DNA from: Micromonospora sp. MP36
GTDB lineage: Bacteria; Actinomycetota; Actinomycetes; Mycobacteriales; Micromonosporaceae
DNA length: 64,000 nucleotides
Direction of reading: 5' to 3'
NCBI RefSeq assembly: GCF_008119785.1
Contig: NZ_VSFA01000009.1
Coordinates: 84,222-148,221, forward strand
A model generated the notes under the pieces. The model was not told the DNA's origin. It worked only from the letters and a program-made list of their open reading frames with translations, and did no database searches. How positions within the stretch are numbered: position 1 is the stretch's first letter; each line of letters begins with the position of its first letter. The translations under genes were made by a program, and so were the position numbers. Of the stretch, positions 36,811-44,453 are shown piece after piece.

Positions 36811-37407
36811 ATGCGACGAACTTCCCTGGTCCTGGCGGCGGCCGGCGGGGCCGCGGTGCTGGCGGTGACCGGTGTGGCCCTGGGCGTGACCACCGTCGAC
36901 CGGACGGCGCCCGGTACGGCGCTCGCCGCGGCGACGGCCAGCCCCACCATCGAGGACAACCCCAAGCCGGACGACGACCCGACGTTGGCCGCGCCGAACG
37001 GCACCGCCGACGGCACGGTGAGCGGGAAGCGGGCCGGCGAGATCGCGCTCGCCCGGCTCGGCGGCGGGCGGATCGTGGAGATCGAGGCCGAGCGGGAGCA
37101 CGGTCGTCGGGTGTGGAGCGTCAAGGTCGCCAAGGGCGGCACCACCTACGAGGTCAAGGTCGACCGGGGCGACGGCACCGTGGTCGAGGTCGAGCGGAAG
37201 CTCGTCGACGACCGCGGTCGCGACCGCGCCGGCAGCGACGACCGCAGCCACGACGTCGGCGACGACCACGGCGGTGACCGGCCCCGCGCGGGCACCGACG
37301 ACCGCGGTGACGATCACGGCGGCACCCGCGCCGGCAGCGACGACCGGAACCACGACGTCGGCGACGACCACGGTGGGGACCGGCCCCGCGACCGCGACGA
37401 CGACTGA
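36811..37407 (+). CDS. Secreted PepSY-domain protein with Asp/His-rich tail
   Basis: A 198-residue protein with an N-terminal signal/anchor (SLVLAAAGGAAVLAVTGVAL). Residues about 75-133 form one PepSY domain (GEIALARLGGGRIVEIEAER, VWSVKVAKGGTTYEVKVDRG). The last 65 residues are a repeat of Asp, His, Gly and Arg (for example DDRSHDVGDDHGGDRPR) that could bind metal ions. It follows the sensor kinase by 81 bases and probably is a target or accessory of that system, as PepSY proteins often are. The ATG at 36811 is used; a GTG at 36802 is also in frame. Confidence 0.85.
   Translation: MRRTSLVLAAAGGAAVLAVTGVALGVTTVDRTAPGTALAAATASPTIEDNPKPDDDPTLAAPNGTADGTVSGKRAGEIALARLGGGRIVEIEAEREHGRRVWSVKVAKGGTTYEVKVDRGDGTVVEVERKLVDDRGRDRAGSDDRSHDVGDDHGGDRPRAGTDDRGDDHGGTRAGSDDRNHDVGDDHGGDRPRDRDDD
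37229..37390 (+). repeat. Tandem repeat encoding the Asp/His-rich tail
   Basis: Two copies of an approximately 60-bp unit, starting at 37229 and 37331 (102-base period, hence in frame), share CCGGCAGCGACGACC and CACGACGTCGGCGACGACCA with a few substitutions. The intervening sequence (37289-37330) is a diverged partial copy. Copy number may vary between strains. Confidence 0.75.
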
Positions 37408-37433
37408 ACGCACCTCCCCGCACAGCTTCCGGA

Positions 37434-37452
37434 CCCGGGCACATGGCCCGGG
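37434..37452. terminator. Candidate terminator after the PepSY gene
   Basis: CCCGGGC (37434-37440) and GCCCGGG (37446-37452) form a 7-bp stem with loop ACATG, 26 bases beyond the PepSY stop and ahead of the next promoter. Confidence 0.5.
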
Positions 37453-37547
37453 CCCGGGGGTGTCAGCGCCGGAGGCGGAACCGGGAGGTCGACATGGGAC
37501 AGCCCTCCCGATTCCGCGAAAATTGTGGGCGAACGCGAATCCGCCGA

Positions 37548-37553
37548 TACATT
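37548..37553 (+). promoter_or_regulatory. Candidate -10 box TACATT before the beta-family gene
   Basis: TACATT ends five bases before ATG 37559. The surrounding 60 bases (37495-37560) are markedly AT-richer than their neighbours, as at promoters. The start is probably leaderless because GGAG lies only one base from the ATG. Confidence 0.45.
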
Positions 37554-37558
37554 GGAGT

Positions 37559-38647
37559 ATGGAGTCCGCCCACGGGGGTCGGGCGGCGGAACCGGTCTAC
37601 CGTCCGGTGCTGGCGGGTCGTCGGGGTGAGCTGGAGGCACTGGCCCATCTCGACCAGGTCGCCGCTCCGCTGCTCGCTCCGGTCATCGACGTCCACGCGG
37701 TGGAGCCGTGCACCGTGGACCTCGTCGGCCGGCTACCGGCCGGGCTGCTTCCTTCGGTCGACGTCTCGGCGCTGCCGGACGGGCCGCAGAGTGAGTTGGT
37801 CCGCTGGGGCGTACCGCTGGTGCCGGTGATCGGGCTCGCGGAGAGCAACCGGCGGCTGGTGGCGCACGGCGCCGCCGCGCGGGCGTACGCCCACCGGGCG
37901 GTGCTGCGGCTGCGGATTGGGCAGGACCGGGCCGGGCCGGACGCGACGACCAGCGCGGTGGAGCGGGCCTGGCGGCTGGCCCGGCTGATGCCGGAGCAGT
38001 GCGACCTGCTGATCGACGTGGGGGACGTGTGCTGCCCGGCGGACATCCGGCTGGCCGAACCCCGGGTCCGGCGGCTGGCGGAGTGGGCCCGCCGGCACGC
38101 CTGGCGCTCGGTCACCGTGGCGGCCGGCGGGATGCCGCCGACCCTGGCCCGCCTGCCCATCGACGAGCCGGTCCGCCTCGACCGCTTCGGCTGGCAGCTC
38201 TGGCAGCGGTTGACCGACCTCGGCGTCGGCTACGGCGACTACGGCGTCTGCTGCGCGGTGCCGGGCGCGGAGGGGCCGGGCGACCGGCTGCCGACGCTGC
38301 GCTACACCACGGACGAGGCGTGGTGGGTCTACCGATGGTCGCGGCGGGGCGGCCGGGGCGACGAACGGTTCGCCGACCTGTGCCGCACCCTGGTGGCGGC
38401 CCCGCACTGGCCGACGGCCGGGGCGGGGTTCTCCTGGGGCGACCACGAGATCCTGCGCCGGGCCCGGCGGAGCGCGGGTGCCGGCTCGCCGTCGAACTGG
38501 ATCGCCTGGAGCACCTCGCACCACCTGGCGCACGTGCTGGCGGCGCTGCTCCCCGCTGAGCGGGAACAGCGCGACGAGCCGTGGCACGCGGAGGGACGTT
38601 CCGGTCGGCCGCACGCCCGCGGTGACCCGCACCGTCGGGCCGGGTGA
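37559..38647 (+). CDS. Beta family protein (phage T4 beta-like)
   Basis: A 362-residue protein of the Beta_protein family, named after a T4 phage protein and frequent in bacterial accessory and defence-type regions. Recognisable features are the opening YRPVLAGRRGELEALAHL, a TIM-barrel-like succession of strands (LLIDVGDV, SVTVAAGGMP), LGVGYGDYGVCCAV, LRYTTDEAWWVYRW, FSWGDHEILRRA and the closing TSHHLAHVLAALL. The biochemical role of the family is unknown. It stands alone here, without the helicase, nuclease or toxin genes that sometimes accompany it. The final 25 residues are low-complexity and basic. Confidence 0.8.
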   Translation: MESAHGGRAAEPVYRPVLAGRRGELEALAHLDQVAAPLLAPVIDVHAVEPCTVDLVGRLPAGLLPSVDVSALPDGPQSELVRWGVPLVPVIGLAESNRRLVAHGAAARAYAHRAVLRLRIGQDRAGPDATTSAVERAWRLARLMPEQCDLLIDVGDVCCPADIRLAEPRVRRLAEWARRHAWRSVTVAAGGMPPTLARLPIDEPVRLDRFGWQLWQRLTDLGVGYGDYGVCCAVPGAEGPGDRLPTLRYTTDEAWWVYRWSRRGGRGDERFADLCRTLVAAPHWPTAGAGFSWGDHEILRRARRSAGAGSPSNWIAWSTSHHLAHVLAALLPAEREQRDEPWHAEGRSGRPHARGDPHRRAG

Positions 38648-38657
38648 CCGGCGCTCG

Positions 38658-38939
38658 TCACTCCTTGGTGGTGAAGCCGAACTGGACGATGCCCTCCTCG
38701 TCGACGACCGCGTCGACGGAGGTGTCGTTGAGCAGCTGCGCGGCGTCGGCGTCGAGGAAGATCCGGGCGCCCTGGTTGTCGACCACCTGGTCGCCCTGCG
38801 TCGGCTGCGGCACCAGCTCGATGGAGAGCGAGCCCGCGTCGGTGTCGGCGGCGATGCGCAGCCCGCCGCCCTCGGCGACGTCCTGCTGTTCGGCGAGGTC
38901 GCGGATCACCAGGACGGCGTTGTCGGTCATGGTCAGCAT
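38658..38939 (-). CDS. HesB/IscA-like protein lacking cysteines
   Basis: A 93-residue protein with the HesB fold pattern: VLVIRDLAEQ, GGGLRIAADTDAGSLSIEL, DQVVDNQGARIFLDADAAQL and a final IVQFGFTTKE. True A-type iron-sulfur carriers have three Cys (one mid-protein and a C-G/S-C near the end); none is present here, so it cannot carry an Fe-S cluster by the usual ligands. Related Cys-less HesB-like proteins exist in actinobacteria with unknown role. ATG 38939 is supported by AGGAG six bases upstream. It converges on the beta-family gene with a 10-base gap. Confidence 0.82.
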   Translation of the reverse strand: MLTMTDNAVLVIRDLAEQQDVAEGGGLRIAADTDAGSLSIELVPQPTQGDQVVDNQGARIFLDADAAQLLNDTSVDAVVDEEGIVQFGFTTKE

Positions 38940-39294
38940 GGCGGACTCCTCGTGGCAGGTTCAGGATCGGGAACGGGTGACCGCGGCCCTCACGTGGCCG
39001 GGCCCGGACCCCGGGACGGCGATTTCAGTCCTCGCCGGGCAAATCAGGGCAGGTCGCATCGCCCTCATGGCCTACGGTGCCCCCTGCGCGGGCATCCGTC
39101 AAATAGAGCTGGATCAGTCGACACCGGGGCCGCGGGCCGCGTACCCGAACGGGTGACAGGAGGCTGAGCAAGGGTTTTCCGGCCCCGAAGGCGGGTATGC
39201 GTTGGAGTTTCGACACCGCGCCGAGCCCCGCGACCGGTAATAACTTTCGATGTGGAGCCTTCTCTGGAAGAAAACTCCATGACAGCATCGACGC
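38940..39294. other. Intergenic region between the HesB-like gene and dacB
   Basis: This 355-bp gap serves divergent genes. No conserved reading frame is apparent. A 4-bp-interrupted inverted repeat GGAGccTTCT/AGAAaaCTCC (39256-39279) lies 16-39 bases before dacB and could be an operator or RNA hairpin. I looked for a c-di-AMP riboswitch, common before wall hydrolases, and did not find a convincing one. Confidence 0.4.
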
Positions 39295-40878
39295 ATGCAT
39301 CGTCGTCTCTTTCCGCGCGTGCTCGCGGTGCTGGCGGTGGTCGCCACCGCGGCCACCGCCGGCGCCTCGACCGCCACCGCCGAGTCGCCCACGCCCGCGC
39401 AGACCCGGCTCAACGCGACCATCGACGCGGTCCTCGCCGACTCCCGGCTGGGCGGGGCCCAGGCGGGCGTGGTCGTGGTGGACACCAGCACCGGACGGAC
39501 CCTCTACACCCGCAACGCCGACCGCCGACTGATCCCCGCCTCGAACACCAAGCTGCTCACCTCGACCGCGGCGATGAAGCTGCTCGGCCCGGGCCACCGC
39601 TTCACCACGGACGTCGCCAGCGACGGCGTACGCCGGGCCGGCGTGCTCACCGGCGACCTGTACCTGCGCGGCGGGGGCGACCCGACCATGCTCGCCGAGG
39701 ACTACGACCGGCTGGCCGCGCGGGTCGCCGCCGAGGGCGTACGGGTGGTGACCGGGACCCTCGTCGCCGACGACACCCGCTACGACCGCACCCGGCTGGG
39801 CCCGGACTGGACCTGGGACGACGAGTCCTACTACTACGCCGCGCAGGTCTCCGCGCTGACCGTGGCACCGGACACCGACTACGACGCCGGCACCGTGATC
39901 GTGCACGCCGCCCCGGGCCGCGAGCCGGGTACGCCCCCGGTGGTCACCATGACCCCGCCCAACGGCTGGCTGCGCATCGACAACCGGGCCGAGACGGTCG
40001 CCACCGGCGAGACGAACATCTCCTTCGAGCGCGAGCACGGTGGCAACACCATCGTGGTGACCGGCCAGATCGCCGTCGGCGAGGACCCGACGAGCGACTG
40101 GATGACGGTCTGGGAGCCGACCGGCTACGCGGCCGACATCTTCCGGTCGGCGCTGCTGCGGCACGGGGTCCGCGTCCTCGGCCGGACCGTGCTGGGCCAG
40201 GCCACCCCGAGCGACGCCACCACGCTCGCCCGGCACGACTCGATGCCGCTGGCCGAGCTGATGGTGCCGTTCCTCAAGCTCTCCAACAACGGCCACGCGG
40301 AGGTGCTCACCAAGGAACTGGGCCGGGTCATGTCCGGCTCCGGAACCTGGTCCGCCGGGCTCGCCGCGATCGGCACGTACGCGGGCAACTCCGGAGTGGA
40401 CACCGGGACGCTGCGCCAGCGCGACGGCTCCGGACTCTCCCGGCGCAACATGATCCCACCGGCCCAGTTCGTGGCGCTGCTCGCCGCCGTCCGGGCCGAA
40501 CCTTGGTTCGACACCTGGTACGCGGCCCTGCCGGTGGCCGGCAACGCCGACCGCTTCGTCGGCGGCACCCTGCGCAGCCGGATGCGTGGCACGGCCGCCG
40601 CGAACAACGTGCACGCCAAGACCGGCAGTCTGACCGGGGCGTCCGGCCTCTCCGGCTACGTGACCGACGCGGACGGGCGGCTGCTGGCCTTCTCGATCGT
40701 GCTGAACAACTACCTGACGTCGTCGGTCAAGGGGCTGGAGGATCAGATCGCGATCGCGCTGGCCTCGTACACCGAGAAGGGGACGACCACGGCGCGGCTG
40801 ACCGTGCCGACGGCGCCGGAGGTGCCCCGGGTGCCCGACGGCAGGGAGTGCTCCTGGGTGAAGCCGATCGTCTGCTGA
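39295..40878 (+). CDS. dacB: D-alanyl-D-alanine carboxypeptidase/endopeptidase (PBP4 type)
   Basis: A 527-residue secreted class C penicillin-binding protein (MEROPS S13) that trims peptidoglycan stem peptides and cross-links. A signal peptide occupies residues 1-29 (PRVLAVLAVVATAATAG). The active-site motifs are ASNTK (SxxK: Ser83, Lys86), KLSNNGHAEVLTKELG (SxN) and HAKTGSLTGASGLSGYV (KTG). The inserted domain between SxxK and SxN (residues about 110-300) is the DacB-type insertion. The last 40 residues after the domain contain two Cys (ECSWVKPIVC), which may form a disulfide. The gene is single and ends at a strong terminator. Confidence 0.93.
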   Translation: MHRRLFPRVLAVLAVVATAATAGASTATAESPTPAQTRLNATIDAVLADSRLGGAQAGVVVVDTSTGRTLYTRNADRRLIPASNTKLLTSTAAMKLLGPGHRFTTDVASDGVRRAGVLTGDLYLRGGGDPTMLAEDYDRLAARVAAEGVRVVTGTLVADDTRYDRTRLGPDWTWDDESYYYAAQVSALTVAPDTDYDAGTVIVHAAPGREPGTPPVVTMTPPNGWLRIDNRAETVATGETNISFEREHGGNTIVVTGQIAVGEDPTSDWMTVWEPTGYAADIFRSALLRHGVRVLGRTVLGQATPSDATTLARHDSMPLAELMVPFLKLSNNGHAEVLTKELGRVMSGSGTWSAGLAAIGTYAGNSGVDTGTLRQRDGSGLSRRNMIPPAQFVALLAAVRAEPWFDTWYAALPVAGNADRFVGGTLRSRMRGTAAANNVHAKTGSLTGASGLSGYVTDADGRLLAFSIVLNNYLTSSVKGLEDQIAIALASYTEKGTTTARLTVPTAPEVPRVPDGRECSWVKPIVC

Positions 40879-40881
40879 CCC

Positions 40882-40922
40882 GGGTGGGGGCCCGGCCCGC
40901 GGGACGGGCCGGGCCCCCACCC
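40882..40922. terminator. Strong bidirectional terminator hairpin
   Basis: A perfect 18-bp stem runs from 40882-40899 (GGGTGGGGGCCCGGCCCG) to 40905-40922, with the 5-base loop CGGGA. It lies between the convergent dacB stop and the stop of the small Cys-motif gene, so it serves both. Confidence 0.88.
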
Positions 40923-40923
40923 G

Positions 40924-41244
40924 TCAGGCGCCGGGCCGGCGCGGGTCGGCGGCCGGGTCGCCGCGCTCGATCAGGGCGTCGATCTCGGCGGGCGGCAACC
41001 CGTGCAGCGCGAGCACCCGCCGCCCCCAGCGGTGCAGCCGGCACGGGTGCGGGCTGGCGTCATTACGGCAGACCGTCCCGCCCGACCACCGCCGCGGCGC
41101 GTGCACCACCACGGCCCGCACCGCGAACTGGGCGTCTTCGCCGATCACGTACGGCGGCAGCGGGATCTCCCGCAGCACCTCGCCGGACGGGTCACCCGGT
41201 GCGGACGGGGCGACGGGACGGACGACGGACGCAACGCTGCACAT
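40924..41244 (-). CDS. Small Cys-motif protein, paralogue A
   Basis: A 106-residue protein of unrecognised family. The conserved core is EDAQFAVRAVVVHAPRRW, then a Cys/His segment VCRNDASPHPCRLHRWGRRV and LALHGLPPAEIDALIERGDP. The motif C-x3-D...P-C-R-L-H-R suggests a small metal- or disulfide-stabilised unit. A clear paralogue with the same order lies at 53253-53562. ATG 41244 is supported by GGAGG eight bases upstream. There is no signal peptide. The N-terminal 30 residues are Pro/Val/Ser-rich and probably disordered. Confidence 0.78.
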   Translation of the reverse strand: MCSVASVVRPVAPSAPGDPSGEVLREIPLPPYVIGEDAQFAVRAVVVHAPRRWSGGTVCRNDASPHPCRLHRWGRRVLALHGLPPAEIDALIERGDPAADPRRPGA

Positions 41245-41333
41245 CGGGCGGACCTCCACAAGGGATGGTCGGACGGGGACCTCGGTAAGGTACGACGGCC
41301 CACCGCGCCCCCGACGGACAAATTGTCCCGGCG

Positions 41334-42305
41334 TCACCGGCCGCAGTGCTGGCACGCCCGACGGGTCCGCAGGTGATAGCTGACTGCGGCGATGCCCAAC
41401 CCCCAGCCCCACACCCAGTAGCCGGACTCGGCGAACCAGAAGAAGGCCGGCGGGTAGCGCCCGTCGCCCAGGTCGACGTTGCCGGTCGCGGTCTCGACGG
41501 CGAGCTGGGCGAGGCCGACGCCGAAGTAGCCGACCAGCCCCACCGCGAAGACGGCCGCCGGCGCCAACGGCAGCAGGCGGGGCACCGTACGGCCGGCGAG
41601 CAGCGGCACCCACCGCGGCCACACCCTCCCCCACGGGTACACCAGTGCCAGCGGCAGCAGGACCCCGGCGAGCAGGAACCCCACCTCGAACGCCACCACC
41701 GAGGCGCCCTGCGCCAGCGGCACGTCCCCGAAGCCCACCACCACCTGGGCGGCGAGCCGCACCAGACAGCCGGCGACCGCCGCCCACGCCGCGACCCGGG
41801 CCCAGCGCGACGCGGCTCCACCGGACCCACGGGCCCGGCCGCACCGACCGCAGTCCCCCCGGAACCGGCGAAGGTGCGCGAGCGCCGCCGCGTGCAGCAG
41901 CACGGCGCCGGCGAGCGCACCGGCCCGGCTGAGGAACCCGGCCAGGGTGAACGCGGGGCTGAGGTCGAGGATGAGGAAACCGACCAGGTCCAGCAGAAGC
42001 AATGCGCAGGAGAGCAGGATGGCGCCGCAGACCGCCCAGGCGGCCGCGGCCAGCGCCGGCCGCCAGGCAGGGGCCCGGGCCAGCCCGACGCCGGCCACCG
42101 CCGCGGCGGCCTGGAGCGCCACGAACCACCAGCCGGTGACCACCACCAGGTCGGCCCCGAGCGGCCCGAACGACGGGGACCCGATCACCACCCAGGCCAC
42201 GCGCAGCGCGCCGTAGCCGATCGCCCAGGCCACGGCGGCGTACGCCAGCCAGGCGGAACGGCGCCGGGTGGTGGCGACGGTCGGCGGCGGCACGGTGAGC
42301 GTCAT
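41334..42305 (-). CDS. Polytopic membrane protein with two CxxC knuckles
   Basis: A 323-residue integral membrane protein with about eight hydrophobic helices. A cytosolic loop near residue 155 contains CGRCGR and the C-terminus ends ACQHCGR, two Cys pairs that could jointly bind zinc. I do not recognise the family; similar actinobacterial proteins are annotated only as hypothetical or permease-like. It is 89 bases upstream of the small Cys-motif gene on the same strand and may share its transcript. Confidence 0.75.
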   Translation of the reverse strand: MTLTVPPPTVATTRRRSAWLAYAAVAWAIGYGALRVAWVVIGSPSFGPLGADLVVVTGWWFVALQAAAAVAGVGLARAPAWRPALAAAAWAVCGAILLSCALLLLDLVGFLILDLSPAFTLAGFLSRAGALAGAVLLHAAALAHLRRFRGDCGRCGRARGSGGAASRWARVAAWAAVAGCLVRLAAQVVVGFGDVPLAQGASVVAFEVGFLLAGVLLPLALVYPWGRVWPRWVPLLAGRTVPRLLPLAPAAVFAVGLVGYFGVGLAQLAVETATGNVDLGDGRYPPAFFWFAESGYWVWGWGLGIAAVSYHLRTRRACQHCGR

Positions 42306-42383
42306 GGGTCCACATTGCCGCCGCCGCGTCCCCGGTCCCTCCCGAGCGGGAGGGGACCGGCTCCCCCGGACGGGGGACCGCGC

Positions 42384-42686
42384 TCAGCCGATGTCCTGGC
42401 GCAGCCGGGCGGCGGTGCGTGCGGCGCTGTAGTCCGGCCCGACGCCTTGGACGATGATGGCCGAGCCTTCGATGTGCCGCAGGCGCAGTGGCAGGATCTC
42501 CTGGTACGCCGGTGAGGCGTACCAGGCGCGGGCCTGCTCGATGTCCGGGAACTCGATGATCACCACCGTGCCCGGCCACTCCCCTTCGATCACCTCCGGG
42601 GTGATGCCGTGCACCCGGAACCGCCCCTGGTACGGGTCGAGGGTCGCCTGGATCTTCTCCAGGTATTCCAGGACGTCCTCGTTGAT
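42384..42686 (-). pseudogene. DUF1330 gene, 3' part (split by the IS element)
   Basis: Residues 14 to 113 of a DUF1330 (NIPSNAP-like, dimeric alpha-beta barrel) protein: INEDVLEYLEKIQATLDPYQ, GRFRVHGITPEVIEGEWPG, TVVIIEFPDIEQARAWYASP and YQEILPLR. There is no usable start codon at the correct place; reading from the IS side gives a stop (TAA) and no ATG, GTG or TTG before the GTG at 42614, which is inside the domain. The missing 13 codons are on the other side of the IS at 44434-44472. Joining base 44434 to 42686 restores the frame exactly. Confidence 0.9.
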
Positions 42687-42759
42687 CGGAATGCGTAGCG
42701 CGCAGACCCTGGTTTAGCTGTGGCGGTAGCGCGTCTATTTCGGACGCACGATTGACAGC

Positions 42760-43162
42760 ATGATGCTGTATTTTGCACAGGTGTCGGCTACGTTGCGAGC
42801 AACGTTGTCTTCCAGTGCGCTTTCTCATGTCGTATGGTGCCCGAAGTATCGACGCGGGGTGCTCGGCGGCCGGATCGAGGAGCGGTTGAAGCAGCTCCTC
42901 CGGGAGGTGGTGGAGGAGAAAGTGGCGTGGCTGGTGGCGCTGGACGTCATGCCGGACCACGTTCATCTGCTGGTCGAGGTGGACCCGGAGTTCGGTGTCC
43001 ATAAGCTGGTCAAGGCGATCAAGGCACGGACGTCGCGGGTGTTGCAGGAAGAGTTGCCGTCGCTGCGTTCCCGGCTGCCTACGCTGTGGACGAACTCGTA
43101 CTTCGTGGCGACCACCGGCGGCACCCCTGGAGCGGTACGTTGAGCGGCAGAAGGGTCGTTGA
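42760..43162 (+). pseudogene. tnpA: IS200/IS605 TnpA transposase, frameshifted
   Basis: A Y1 HUH single-strand transposase. SALSHVVWCPKYRRGVLGG, VMPDHVHLLVEV (the HUH metal site His-Val-His), VKAIKARTSRVL and LWTNSYFVATTGG are family segments. The zero frame then stops at 43143 (GGTPGAVR). One base further, the +1 frame from 43124 continues PLERYVERQKGR and stops at 43162, directly before tnpB. The catalytic Tyr (43136-43138) and the metal-assisting Gln four residues later are only in that frame. So one extra base (or two lost) near ACCCCTGG at 43123-43130 disables the protein unless frameshifting occurs. Confidence 0.85.
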
Positions 43163-44380
43163 GTGCTGACCGGCCGCCGCTACCTGCTCGCGTTCACCGA
43201 CGAGCAGGCCGCCTACGCCGAGCAGGTGGGTGCGGTGTGCCGGGCGGTGTGGAACACCGGGTTGGAGCAGCGGCGTGAGTACCGCCGCCGCGGCGCGTTC
43301 ATCGGCTACGTCGAGCAGGCCCGGCAGATGGCCGAGGCGAAGAAGGACCCGGACTGTGCGTGGCTGGCCGATGCGCCGTCGCACACGTTGCAGCAAACCC
43401 TGCGGGACCTGGACCAGGCATGCACGACGCATGGCACGTGGAAGGTGCGCTGGCGATCCAAAACCCGCACCGCCCCGTCGTTCCGGTTCCCCGACCCCAA
43501 GCAGATCGACGTGCGGCGTCTGAACCGGCGGTGGGGTGAGGTGCGGCTGCCGAAGTTCGGGCCAGTCAAGTTCCGCTGGACCCGCCCGCCCGGCGGGGTC
43601 ATCCGTAACGCCACGGTCTGCCGTGACGGCGGACGCTGGTACATCTCGTTCTGCGTCGAGGACGGCGTGAGCGAAGCGGCCCCGAACGGTAAGCCGCCGG
43701 TCGGCGTGGACCGGGGTGTGGCCGTGGCGGTGGCCACCTCCGACGGCGGCCTGGACGATCGGGAGTTCGTCACCCCCGGCGAGGCGGCCAGGCTCAAGCG
43801 GCTGCAGCAACGCCTGTCCCGGTCGCTACGGGTCCATGGCCGCAACCGCGGGTCGAAACGCCGCGATGCTACCCGCGCGCAACTCGGCCGGCTGCACGCC
43901 CGGATACGGGCCCGCAGGGCTGACTTTGCTGCGCAGACCGCCGTGCGGCTGGTCCGCGAGCACGGCATGGTCGCTGTCGAAGGCCTGCGGATCAAGAACA
44001 TGACCGCGAGCGCGAAGGGCACCATCGAGCAGCCCGGCCGTAACGTCCGCCAGAAAGCGGGCCTGAACCGGGCCATCCTCTCAAAGGGTTGGGGCGGATT
44101 CCTACTCAAGCTGGAACACGCCGCCCGCTACCACGGAACACACATCGAGAAGGTCAAACCCGCGTACACGTCGCAAACCTGCAACGCCTGCAAGCACGTC
44201 GCCCCGGAATCCCGCGAGAGCCAAGCGATCTTCCGATGCGTCGCCTGCGGGCATCAGGACCACGCCGACGTAAACGCGGCCAAGAACATACTCGCCGCCG
44301 GGCTGGCGGTAACAGGGCGTGGAGACCTCGCCGTTGGGCGGTCTGTGAAACGCCAACCACCCGAACGGCTCGCGGCGTGA
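43163..44380 (+). CDS. tnpB: TnpB RNA-guided nuclease
   Basis: A 405-residue TnpB (Cas12 ancestor family). It has the wedge/REC N-terminus (VCRAVWNTGLEQRREY), RuvC-I VGVDRGVAVAV with Asp183, RuvC-II MVAVEGLRIKNM with Glu273, the zinc ribbon CNACKH...CVACGH with Cys340, 343, 359 and 362, and RuvC-III HADVNAAKNI with Asp369. All catalytic residues are intact. GTG 43163 follows the restored tnpA frame stop without gap. The guide RNA is expected at the 3' end of the gene, running into the right flank, and TTGAT is the expected TAM. Thus TnpB should cut the empty DUF1330 allele. Confidence 0.94.
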   Translation: MLTGRRYLLAFTDEQAAYAEQVGAVCRAVWNTGLEQRREYRRRGAFIGYVEQARQMAEAKKDPDCAWLADAPSHTLQQTLRDLDQACTTHGTWKVRWRSKTRTAPSFRFPDPKQIDVRRLNRRWGEVRLPKFGPVKFRWTRPPGGVIRNATVCRDGGRWYISFCVEDGVSEAAPNGKPPVGVDRGVAVAVATSDGGLDDREFVTPGEAARLKRLQQRLSRSLRVHGRNRGSKRRDATRAQLGRLHARIRARRADFAAQTAVRLVREHGMVAVEGLRIKNMTASAKGTIEQPGRNVRQKAGLNRAILSKGWGGFLLKLEHAARYHGTHIEKVKPAYTSQTCNACKHVAPESRESQAIFRCVACGHQDHADVNAAKNILAAGLAVTGRGDLAVGRSVKRQPPERLAA

Positions 44381-44453
44381 ACACGCCTCAGCCACGGGAA
44401 TCCTCCCGTCCTCAGGCGTGGGGAGGAAGTCAACTGCGGCGTACGCAGGTGGG
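44270..44453 (+). ncRNA. Predicted TnpB omega-RNA (reRNA) and guide
   Basis: The 3' end of tnpB and the following right end fold into nested hairpins: CACGCCT 44382-44388 with AGGCGTG 44414-44420 and inside it ACGGGA 44394-44399 with TCCCGT 44404-44409. In IS605 systems the omega-RNA scaffold ends at the right end (44433) and the adjacent flank, CTGCGGCGTACGCAGGTGGG (44434-44453), is the guide. The 5' end of the RNA (set here at about 44270) is a guess from typical scaffold length. Confidence 0.65.

Larger units (their letters stand above)
42687..44433 (+). mobile_element. IS200/IS605-family element, complete, tnpA frameshifted
   Basis: A 1747-bp element with tnpA and tnpB in the same direction. 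Boundaries are set by restoring the DUF1330 gene: the left flank ends in TTGAT (42682-42686), the target motif known for the ISDra2 branch, and the right flank begins CTGCGG (44434). There is no target duplication, as expected for single-strand peel-and-paste transposition. A left subterminal hairpin (GCGTC 42731-42735 with GACGC 42743-42747, loop TATTTCG) and a right hairpin (CACGCCT/AGGCGTG, ACGGGA/TCCCGT) are present. The element ends GGGGAGGAAGTCAA, a typical actinobacterial IS605 right end. Confidence 0.92.

Noticed and set aside
37207..37407. Repeats considered as a CRISPR array
   Set aside because: Repeats are in frame coding sequence with a 102-base period and related, not unique, spacers.
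42384..42614. DUF1330 gene starting at GTG 42614 as an intact small gene
   Set aside because: The start would lie inside the fold; the missing part is found across the IS with exact frame restoration.
43123..43130. Programmed +1 frameshifting in tnpA as an established feature
   Set aside because: There is no rare codon or stimulator that I can see, and IS200/IS605 TnpA is not known to need it. Kept as an open possibility only.
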